NCBI RefSeq assembly: GCF_039555335.1
Contig: NC_092628.1
Coordinates: 35,300,965 to 35,364,964 of the forward strand
Source: Amphiura filiformis
Lineage: Eukaryota > Echinodermata > Ophiuroidea > Amphilepidida > Amphiuridae
Reading direction: 5' to 3'
Length of the DNA stretch: 64,000 bases
In this document: piece by piece, positions 9,801-21,800 of the stretch
Position numbering within the stretch: the stretch's first letter is position 1
Layout of the letters: each line of letters starts with the position of its first letter
Program-made: the position numbers and the translations under genes
Notes under the pieces: model-generated
The model's input: the letters and a program-made list of their open reading frames with translations, nothing else
Databases searched by the model: none
Told to the model about the DNA's origin: nothing

Positions 9801-12800
9801 CAAGGGTAGCTGATAAGATGGCTGTCTCAGCGGTGAACCCGTATTGGAGTTTTGACTGCACGTCAGCAAAGTATGGCTCAATCTTCTTTGTGAGGACATC
9901 TTCAAATACCTTGCCAAGGGTTGATGTAATTGTGATACCTCTGTATTTGGTAGGATCATCCTTGGTGCCCTTCTTTTTCCATATGGGTTTAATAACTCCA
10001 ACCAGGAATGCAGATGGGATGTACTTGGAGGAGATGATGGCGTTGAAGATGCCCACAAGTGGTTCAACGAGCATATCTTTTGCGTAGATCAGATGTTCCC
10101 CAGCAATCTCATCGCTGTCCATTGCTTTTCCTTTTTTGAGCCTGTCCAGGGCATCAAGCACCTCGCTGTAGGTGACAGTGGTTGGCTCTGTAGGTCTGTT
10201 GGCAGCTACATTACCCTCCAGTACTGCAACATCAGCTTCTACTTTCACTCTGTGATCTTCCAGGAAGTTGCTGGCTATCTTGGGCTGGCCCAGCTTTTCG
10301 AAATACATCGCAAACCCACTGCGTACCTCATCAGGACCTTCATAGCAGGAGTTTTGGAAGTTGAGAGTGTTGGTATCCTGATCTGTAGTCCTCCTCTGCC
10401 TGTTAATGAGCCGGTGGAATAGCTTAGGGTCCGCAGATGAGGAAGCCATGATGGCATCCTGGAGGTCAGCTTTCTTTTTGGCTTCGTCTGATTTTGTAAA
10501 TCGACTCAAATTGGATAAAACTAGCGGGCCTCCGCTAGTTAACTAAAACGGGAAGAATCGCTGAACAGATTACATGATGATAGAGACTATTTATAGGCCT
10601 AGGGCCTAAATGGCTTTTAATACGTATACCATGCTGAATTGCTATTACGTAAATACTAAATACCCTAAACCATAACCCTGTTACCCCGTATACCCTAAGA
10701 TCCATGAAAAGGTAAATAATCTGTCCATTTATTTATTTGAAATTTGAAAGTCTATGGAAAGCTATTTGTGGTATGAACTGAACACTTGGGCTATCTTACT
10801 ATAAATAGGGAATGTTGTGGGTGGGTATGTGAACGAACCAGCTCCGTCAGTTTCGATCCAAATGTCGCCAAATTCACACGGGAAATTAAGGAATATACAA
10901 CAATGTGTTTAAAGTTTATTTGGTTGAAAACGGTCAAGAATTGGCTGCAAAAACAGTGAAAATATGGGTAAAAAATGGCGCCGCGTGCGTAATGCGCACT
11001 ACGCCAATGCGCGCGTAAAGGGCGCAGATCCACGCGACTTGCGAGCCAGAGACCAGTGGACATGATAATACGAAAAGAAGGAAAAATGAATGACAAAAAG
11101 GTACATGGACGGGTCACGGGATTGTGATAATGCTTGGACACGTCCGCAAACACTCTATGAGAGGACGTAATAAATACGGGAAAAATATATATAAACAACA
11201 TGAAGCGGTACTATAAAGAAAAATAAAATTAAAATGAGGATAAAAAAGGTACGAGTAATAGGCCAACGGGTTAAAGTGAAACGGGAACGAAACAAAGAAG
11301 GAAAGGAACTAATCAGGAAATGTAAGAAAAAAAGAAGCTAAAATAATGAGAACACATGGGAACGGGGTTAAATTAAGCTAAACAGAAGAAACTAAAAAAA
11401 GAAAATGTAAAAAGAGACAGATTTATATATATAAAATGTACCTTTTCAATGGTTCTACCTGTTCAGTAATTCTTCCTGTTAAATAGTAAACGCTCCCGTT
11501 TACTCATCTAGCGGGGACCCGCGCAAAGCGCGGGTATCCCGCTAGTAATAATAATTACCGTACCTTACGGGATAATTTGGTCAGTCAACATGACGTCACA
11601 TGTGATGGATTGCTTCATGAATCGCATTGGTTGTTTTTGTTAGAGATTCGGCTGTTCCATCTTGCACCCGCTGACACAAAAGAGAAGGCAAATCATTTTC
11701 TATGCAGAGAAAATTGGCTGGAACTGAGGCGCCCTGTACAAACCAATAGGGATTTCACAAGTCGAGGGTAGACAGGTCTATGTGAGAAATGGGTGGCCTA
11801 CGTGCAATAGCTGGGACAACCCGGCCAAGGGAAAACATAATAATGATAAAATTGGATGCTTTATTACTGGTATTTACTATTTACATGTACGTCTCATCCA
11901 GTTTCCTTTCTTTTACATTGTATAACAGCATGTTAAATATTCTGTTGATGTTTAAATTTGGATGAAATTAAGTTGTATATTTATAATGAGTCATATATTC
12001 TGTATCTTTTGAGCAAATGTTGCCTATTTTGAACAGTCTGAAAATGAGTGACTATTACGGGGAACACTTGGGTTCATGTAGCATATGTTTGCAATGTCAG
12101 ATGTGTTATTTATGTGATGTTCTAACTGTTTGTCTTGTTCTATATGTTTTTGCAGAAGAAAAGTAAGGTAAGCAATAGCTCTATATAGTAGCCCTGTTAA
12201 ATTATATGTGCCATAATTTGATTCCATTTAGCAAATTTTATTTTCAAACTCTTTATTTAGTTGTGTCCTTGATTTATTTTGCCTCATGTAACTTAAGTCA
12301 TGGACACTCATTTACCATGTAAATTAAAACCATATGCTAGAGTTTGTTGTCATTGCTAAATAGAAAGGGCTGAACCAATTATAGTACCAATAGCCCTTTA
12401 ACCCGGGCCTTTAACTTTGTAGTTGGGAGAGGCATTGGATTTCAGTTCATACCAGCCCTGAAGTTTAAGATGTGACTTGGTTTTGTGATTTTCACTCTTG
12501 TCTGTGAGAACCCTAAAACCATGCCCCTAGATCCATTTAAGCAACACCAAGTCACATGTTGTCATCCCTGTCATGTCTGTTTGTACATGTAGCTCTAATA
12601 ATGGATTTGTATTGTGATTTTGTCAACATGTATTGAACATTATAATATGCAATATACTACATGTAGGGCTGCAAAGGCCTTTTTTTTTTTTTTTTTTTAA
12701 TTTTTTTTTTTTGCAATTTTTTTTATTTATTTTTTCTTTGCGGATTTTGAGTCCCTGGATCTAAAGTCATGTGCTGAAATCATTCATGGTTAGGATGTGG

Positions 12801-15800
12801 GGACTTGAATTTGTGATGAAATTGTGACGGACAGACAGACAGATCCACCGAATAGATCCTTTCGGATCCTATTTCACATCTGACTACAAATTTGTCAATG
12901 TAGCGGGCTTTTCCCCACCAGAACATGTATTATGTCAACATTTTATTTGTATTCTATTACCTTAAAATTGAGAAACATACTAGCTGTTTGCTATACCTTT
13001 GAAGTTGTACAGATGTAGAGCGCATACACACTGATACAGCATAAGTCACAGTACATACAGTCATACATGTATCATAGATATTGAATTAGCAATGGACCAA
13101 TCAAATAATATGATAATGTACCCTCATGGTTTTGAGTGTGATACAAAAATATGTTGCACAAGATAACAAAATATTGCACGAGTCAAAGATGAGTGTTTTT
13201 GTGTCTTGTGCAATACAATCTTGTATCACACAAACATTTAGCCCTTCAATATTATTATTTTTTATCAGACTGACCTGGTCAAAATAAACTAAATTTGACT
13301 GATTTGACCTAACTCATCAATCTGCGCATTAAACATTGCAGTCATCGGGGACATGTACGCTATACACAGATTTTTTGATATAAGGCGGATATAATAATCA
13401 TTAATATTACATTTGCTGTTGAAAGTTGTGGCAACTAAATATGTAATTTGTTTGACAAACCTAATGTCTTTATTTCAATTATATTCCTATAGGAAAAGAA
13501 AGTGACACCAGAGAGCAAGGACAAAGGAGGGTCCATGGAGGACAGTGCCTTTGAAGCATTGGAGAAAGACTTCCAGGAGGTGCTTAATGAACTCCTAGGA
13601 GATAAGTAAGTTGACACATACATATGCAACTATGGTATTTATAAACTTACTTAACATAATTATAGTCTTGTGGAATTAATGTTAATTAACTGTTTCCTTT
13701 TAAAAATTCCAATAGTTGTTTATATATTTTTTACTTATGTCAAGTTTTTTCATCTGCATTCTATGAAGAGTCAACAATTAAGAACTTATTGAAACCATTT
13801 TTCTTCTCTCTTTCATATTTGCTCATTTGCCATTCATATAATCAAATATCAAATTCATATATAGGCCCCTATATCACCTTTTTATATCCAACCAACAACA
13901 CATCTCTCTGATCTCAATGAAATGGGGATTTGCACTCTGCATATTAGTAGTGCTGTCATTTCTACTTCAATTCTATTACTTTCAGCCACAGTTCTCCATG
14001 TCTTCCTATACAGACACAGAGAAGCGTTTGAAACTTAATTTTCTAACTCAAACTAACAAAATTGTAAGCTATTTTGTATGTTGATTGTAAGCATTATGAA
14101 TGGTTTACTTTTCTGTATTTTATACACACTGCAGGTTTCTTATGGTATGTGCTACTGTAATATAAAAATAATGTATACTTTGTTCATGTTGACAGTCCAT
14201 ATTGTCATGACTTTGTTTTCTAATCTAAACAGGAGTCTTGAGAAGTTCCGTGTTGAATATGAGAAGCTTCACAAAGCCCTCAAGAAGTCACATGATAGTG
14301 AGAAACGTCTGATGCAGAAATGCCGTGAGTTGAATGCAGAGATTGTATCTAACTCGGCTAAAGTCAGCACTGCATTGAAGCTGTCACAGGAAGATCAGAC
14401 CACCATAGCACAACTCAAGAAGGTAATTAGGATTAAGATGTGGTTAGCTTACTGGTGTGAGAAGGTTTGCTAGAGCAGATATTTGTATTTACATGTCTGT
14501 CTGCATAATTAGAGGATAATGACTGCACATCAGTTGTTTTCTATGTTCTCCATGTAATGTTGCTGTGGGGGATTGACACTGCACCTCCTCCACAGCAAGT
14601 CAGTTACCTTTCTGGCATTGAATAAAGGCTAGGGATGCACCGGTCAGATCAACACAGATCTAAATTGGCTAAATTCAGTCAGATCAACACCACACAACGT
14701 TAGGCAACTTTTACATGCCTAATAAAGTTAGGCAGCTGTTACACACCACATAAAGTTAGGCAGCTGTTACACACCACATAAGGTTAGGCAACTGATACAC
14801 ACCACATAAAGTTAGGCAGCTGATACACATCACAAAGTGAGGTCACGGTGGCTCAGTGGTTACGGCCTTGGACTCATAATCTGAGAGCTTGCTTTACGTG
14901 CGTGGGTTCGAGTCCCCGTCCCGCCACTGTGTTGCGTCCTTGGGCAAGGCGCTTTGTCTCGCTTGCTTCACCCCACCCAGGTGCAATGGGAAGCTGTTAG
15001 GGGTAGTCACAGTTGTTGTACTGATGAACCCTGCGCCATTTGTAGGCAGCAAACATGGTTCGACATATTCTAATAACGGCGGAATAAATGTAAAGCGCTT
15101 TGAGGCTGTTTACGGCATAAAGCGCTATATAAATATCTACATTTATTTTTATTTTATTTAAGTTAGGCAGCTGATACACACCACATAAAGTTAGGCAACT
15201 GATACACACCACATAAAGTTAGGCAGCTGTTACACATCACATAAAGTTAGGCAGCTGATACACACCACATAAAGTTAGGCAGCTGATACACACCACATAA
15301 AGTTAGGCAGCTGATACACACCACATAAAGTTAGGCAACTGATACACACCACATAAAGTTAGGCAGCTGTTACACACCACATAAAGTTAGGCAGCTGTTA
15401 CACACCACATAAAGTTAGGCAGCTGATACACACCACATAAAGTTAGGCAGCTGTTACACACCACATAAAGTTAGGCAGCTGATACACACCACATAAAGTT
15501 AGGCAGCTGTTACACATCACATAAAGTTAGGCAACTGATACACACCACATAAAGTTAGGCAGCTGTTACACACCGCATAAAGTTAGGCAGCTGTTACACA
15601 CCACATAAAGTTAGGCAGCTGATACACACCACATAAAGTTAGGCAGCTGATACACACCACATAAAGTTAGGCAGCTGATACACACCACATAAAGTTAGGC
15701 AGCTGTTACACATCACATAAAGTTAGGCAGCTGATACACACCACATAAAGTTAGGCAGCTGTTACACACCACATAAAGTTAGGCAGCTGTTACACACCAC

Positions 15801-18800
15801 ATAAAGTTAGGCAGCTGATACACACCACATAAAGTTAGGCAGCTGATACACATCACATAAAGTTAGGCAGCTGTTACACACCACATAAGGTTAGGCAGCT
15901 GATACACACCACATAAAGTTAGGCAGCTGTTACACACCACATAAGGTTAGGCAGCTGATACACACCACATAAAGTTAGGCAACTGATACACACCACATAA
16001 AGTTAGGCAGCTGTTACACATCACATAAAGTTAGGCAGCTGTTACACACCACATAAGGTTAGGCAGCTGATACACACCACATAAGGTTAGGCAGCTGATA
16101 CACACCACATAAAGTTAGGCAACTGATACACACCACATAAAGTTAGGCAGCTGTTACACACCACATAAAGTTAGGCACGATACACACCACATAAAGTTAG
16201 GCAACTGATACACACCACATAAGGTTAGGCAGCTGATACACACCACATAAAGTTAGGCAGCTGTTACACACCACATAAGGTTAGGCAGCTGTTACACACC
16301 ACATAAAGTTAGGCAGCTGATACACATCACATAAAGTTAGGCAGCTGTTACACACCACATAAGGTTAGGCAGCTGATACACACCACATAAAGTTAGGCAA
16401 CTGATACACACCACATAAAGTTAGGCAGCTGATACACACCACATAAAGTTAGGCAACTGATACACACCACATAAAGTTAGGCAACTGATACACACCACAT
16501 AAAGTTAGACAGCTGATACACATCACATAAAGTTAGGCAGCTGTTACACACCACATAAGGTTAGGCAGCTGATACACACCACATAAAGTTAGGCAACTGA
16601 TACACACCACATAAAGTTAGGCAGCTGTTACACACCACATAAAGTTAGGCACGATACACACCACATAAAGTTAGGCAACTGATACACACCACATAAGGTT
16701 AGGCAGCTGATACACACCACATAAAGTTAGGCAGCTGTACACACCACATAAGGTTAGGCAGCTGATACACACCACATAAGGTTAGGCAGCTGATACACAC
16801 CACATAAAGTTAGGCAGCTGATACACATCACAAAGTTAGGCAGCTGATACACACCACATAAAGTTAGGCAGCTGTTACACACATCACAAAGTTAGGCAGC
16901 TGTTACACACCACATAAAGTTAGGCAGCTGTTACACACCACATAAGGTTAGGCAACTGATACACACCACATAAGGTTAGGCAGCTGATACACACCACATA
17001 AGGTTAGGCAACTGTTACACACCACATAAAGTTAGGCAACTGATACACACCACATAAAGTTAGGCAGCTGTTACACACCACATAAGGTTAGGCAGCTGTT
17101 ACACATCACATAAGGTTAGGCAACTGATACACACCACATAAAGTTAGGCAGCTGATACACACCACATAAAGTTAGGCAGCTGTTACACATCACAAAGTTA
17201 GGCAGCTGTTACACACCACATAAAGTTAGGCAGCTGATACACACCACATAAAGTTAGGCAGCTGATACACACCACATAAAGTTAGGCAGCTGATACACAT
17301 CACATAAGGTTAGGCAGCTGATACACACCACATAAAGTTAGGCAATTGATACACACCACATAAAGTTAGGCAACTGATACACATCACAAAGTTAGGCAGC
17401 TGTTACACACCACATAAAGTTAGGCAGCTGATACACACCACATAAAGTTAGGCAGCTGATACACATCACATAAAGTTAGGCAGCTGTTACACACCACATA
17501 AGGTTAGGCAGCTGATACACACCACATAAAGTTAGGCAGCTGATACACACCACATAAAGTTAGGCAGCTGATACACATCACATAAGGTTAGGCAGCTGAT
17601 ACACACCACATAAAGTTAGGCAATTGATACACACCACATAAAGTTAGGCAACTGATACACATCACAAAGTTAGGCAGCTGTTACACACCACATAAAGTTA
17701 GGCAGCTGATACACACCACATAAAGTTAGGCAGCTGATACACATCACATAAAGTTAGGCAGCTGTTACACACCACATAAGGTTAGGCAGCTGATACACAC
17801 CACATAAAGTTAGGCAGCTGATACACACCACATAAAGTTAGGCAGCTGATACACATCACATAAGGTTAGGCAGCTGATACACACCACATAAAGTTAGGCA
17901 ATTGATACGCACCACATAAAGTTAGGCAACTGATACACATCACAAAGTTAGGCAGCTGTTACACACCACATAAAGTTAGGCAACTGATACACACCACAAG
18001 GTTAGGCAGCTGATACACACCACATAAAGTTAGGCAGCTGATACACACCACATAAAGTTAGGCAACTGTTACACACCACATAAAGTTAGGCAGCTGATAC
18101 ACACCACATAAAGTTAGGCAGCTGATACACATCACATAAAGTTAGGCGACTCTTACACACCACATATGGATTAACCCTAATTCCCAAGGCCTATTTTGGA
18201 GAGGGGGAAGGAAAGGAGTGCCAGACACTCACACGGCCATACCTTGCTACGGAGGTCTACCTTGGCCGGCTAAGCTATAACTGTTAGTATGATGAAGCAA
18301 TTGCATTATGTGGGATACCTGTGCTTACATAATTATATGCTTTGTGAATGAAGTATTTGTGATGTTTGGTACGGTTGGGTTAATAGGCAACTGTTAAACA
18401 TCACATAAAGTTAGGCAACTGCAACACACCACATAAGGTTAGGCAACTTTTTTGTCCTATTTTGTCTTTAATTACAAAAAATATTTAAAGCATTTGATAA
18501 TGAAATAAAATGATTTATTAAAACTTCCATCCTTATTCTATGTATTTTATGTACAGAAGTGCGTACATAGTAACACAAGTCACTAAATAGGCTAAAAGTT
18601 GAATACATACAGTGTTATCATTTTGCTTCTTTTCTTTGTAGGAAATTGAGAAGGCTTGGAAGATGGTGGATGCTTCTCATGAGAAGGAGCAACGAGCTCG
18701 AGAGACTATCCAGAGTCTAAAGCTGGAGATTGCCAACCTGAGTAAACTGGTGGAACAGGGTGCAGGTCTTACTATGGGCCAGGAACACAGGTATGCTGAT

Positions 18801-21800
18801 CATATGAAAGGGTTAAAACATGCACATCGTCATAATGGTATTCTTGGGATAGCTAAGGAGTGAATTGTTTTGACATTTTGTGTTGTATAGTAGAACCCTT
18901 ATGAACCATCCATGTGTCCCCATGTAAGTATTGGTAAGGTTGGGTATTCTTATTCAATAAAGCAAAACATGTCACTCTCCTTAGTATTTAAAGACCCATT
19001 CAGTGATCCCAGCGCAAGTGTAAAAAATGAAATTGTTTCTAAATTGCTTAAAAGTGAAGGATAAGTCATTCAAATTGTCACTTGGTATTTTTTGAAATGA
19101 AAAATTTGGCAAAAAAAGAAGAAAACAGCAGTATTGACAAAGTTGAAGCCCCATTCAAATACATGTAGCTAGTTTATATACTGGCAGTATATAAATTACA
19201 GATTCATGTAAAATCTATCATTTTGTCTTAAATACACAGCTTTCGGCTGAAACACTAGCAGGCTATGTTAGCACATCTATGACAATGACAAAAGTACCAA
19301 AATCTGAATTTTGATGATTTTTATGATTGGATGAGCAAATCACTGAATGGGCCTTTAATTGCAGAGCCTCTTAACAAATCAATACTAAATGTAATATATC
19401 AAGCCTCCAATTTAAATGCACAATTTTATAAGTCATATTTTTAATGATATTTAAATTAGTAGCATGTATGATTAATTTGAGGTTTTTTTTTACAAAAAGT
19501 CTGGATTTAAAACTACTATGTATGATAACCCTGAGAAAGGAATGACCTTATCTTACCCTTTTATTCACTGTTATGTGAGAATTACTCATTATTTCATATT
19601 CATTGTGAAGGTGTCTATTTTCATCATTTGTGTGCTTATCTCATGTGTTAATCCTGATTTACTTTATTACCTGCAAACACAAAGTGACATTAAGTAAGTA
19701 TTGAATCAGGTTGACTGTATACATGTGCCTATTATAAAACCTTACTCTCATGTGTGTCTTATCGCTCCACGCAATGTGATAGGCTGCCAGCATTTGAAAC
19801 TAATCACAAATTTTGGGGGTCTGATGAACTGTTAGGACTCAATAATTGTTCAAATTTGACTGATTTTGCATGATTTTGACAAAAATATGGGGGGATGTTG
19901 GTCCCATAAAACACCAGAGATCCGCTACTGGTTCCATGCTATAATATGCTCAGCGGAGCCCATTGGCATAGTGGACCAGCTGCTGTGGTTGACAACTAGC
20001 CTCCTGGCATTTCAACTTGCCCATTGGCATAGTGAACCAGCTGCTGTGGTTGATAACTAGCCTCCTGGCATTTCAACTTGCCCATTGGCATAGTGGACCA
20101 GCTGCTGTGGTTGACAACTAGCCTCCTGGCATTTCAACTTGCCCATTGGCATAGTGAACCAGCTGCTGTGGTTGACAACTAGCCTCCTGGCATTTCAACT
20201 TGCCCATTGGCATAGTGAACCAGCTGCTGTGGTTGATAACTAGCCTCCTGGCATTTCAACTTGCCCATTGGCATAGTGGACCAGCTGCTGTGGTTGACAA
20301 CTAGCCTCCTGGCATTTCAACTTGCCCATTGGCATAGTGAACAAGCTGCTGTGGTTGACAACTAGCCTCCTGGCATTTCAACTTGCCCATTGGCATAGTG
20401 GACCAGCTGCTGTGGTTGACAACTAGCCTCCTGGCATTTCAACTTGCCCATTGGCATAGTGGACCAGCTGCTGTGGTTGACATCTAGCCTCCTGGCATTT
20501 CAACTTGCCCATTGGCATAGTGGACCAGCTGCTGTGGTTGACAACTAGCCTCCTGGCATTTCAACTTGCCCATTGGCATAGTGAACCAGCTGCTGTGGTT
20601 GACAACTAGCCTCCTGGCATTTCAACTTGCCCATTGGCATAGTGGACCAGCTGCTGTGGTTGACAACTAGCCTTCTGGCATTTCAACTTGCCCATTGGCA
20701 TAGTGAACCAGCTGCTGTGGTTGATAACTAGCCTCCTGGCATTTCAACTTGCCCATTGGCATAGTGAACCAGCTGCTGTGGTTGACAACTAGCCTCCTGG
20801 CATTTCAACTTGCCCATTGGCATAGAGTGAACCAGCTGCTGTGGTTGATAACTAGCCTCCTGGCATTTCAACTTGCCCATTGGCATAGTGGACCAGCTGC
20901 TGTGGTTGACAACTAGCCTCCTGGCATTTCAACTTGCCCATTGGCATAGTGAACCAGCTGCTGTGGTTGATAACTAGCCTCCTGGCATTTCAACTTGCCC
21001 ATTGGCATAGTGGACCAGCTGCTGTGGTTGACAACTAGCCTCCTGGCATTTCAACTTGCCCATTGGCATAGTGAACCAGATGCTGTGGTTGACAACTAGC
21101 CTCCTGGCATTTCAACTTGCCCATTGGCATAGTGAACCAGCTGCTGTGGTTGATAACTAGCCTCCTGGCATTTCAACTTGCCCATTGGCATAGTGGACCA
21201 GCTGCTGTGGTTGACAACTAGCCTCCTGGCATTTCAACTTGCCCATTGGCATAGTGAACCAGCTGCTGTGGTTGACAACTAGCCTCCTGGCATTTCAACT
21301 TGCCCATTGGCATAGTGGACCAGCTGCTGTGGTTGACAACTAGCCTCCTGGCATTTCAACTTGCCCATTGGCATAGTGGACCAGCTGCTGTGATTGACAA
21401 CTAGCCTCCTGGCATTTCAACTTGCCCATTGGCATAGTGGACCAGCTGCTGTGGTTGACAACTAGCCTCCTGGCATTTCAACTTGCCTGGATAGTTATTG
21501 ATAGAATTGCTAGGTTAATGCACATAATAAGTCATTCAAGTTTGGTCTAAAGATCAGTCATTAGGTGACAATTGACTTTTAGGCTATATAACAAGTATCG
21601 TCTCAATGGTCAACAGAACTGCCTAATTTGAGTTAGTCCTATTTAGTCCTTGCATTAATTTTTTGATTGGATTGGATAGGAATATATGGCTGAGATTCTG
21701 AAAACAGAGTACCCCAAAAATATACCAAATTCATCTCAAAAGAGACCCAAAAGTATTTTTTATTATTTCTGTTCAAAATTATGATAAATTTGCTCAATAT

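Larger units (their letters stand above)
7148..10509 (-). mobile_element. Non-LTR retrotransposon, 5'-truncated, antisense in intron 1
   Basis: The intact reverse-transcriptase ORF at 8125-10509 is followed on the minus strand by about 950 bp of noncoding sequence. That stretch includes a diverged tandem duplication and reaches a short pentanucleotide tail, ACGAA/GAAAC units on the minus strand at 7148-7170. Short tandem tails are typical of several LINE clades. The upstream endonuclease domain expected in a full-length element is absent, because the sequence meets a hairpin-ended element at 10518. The 3' boundary is inferred from the tail. Confidence 0.7.

Noticed and set aside
8225..10087. 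Several + strand ORFs of 88-177 codons
   Set aside because: They are antisense shadows of the reverse-transcriptase ORF and show no family resemblance of their own.
14839..14925. tRNA gene
   Set aside because: A and B boxes are present but the acceptor and anticodon stems do not pair properly, and a SINE body and tail follow.
14684..18168. Possible CRISPR-like array of 28-bp repeats
   Set aside because: There are no unique spacers between repeats. It is head-to-tail satellite DNA in a spliced eukaryotic gene.
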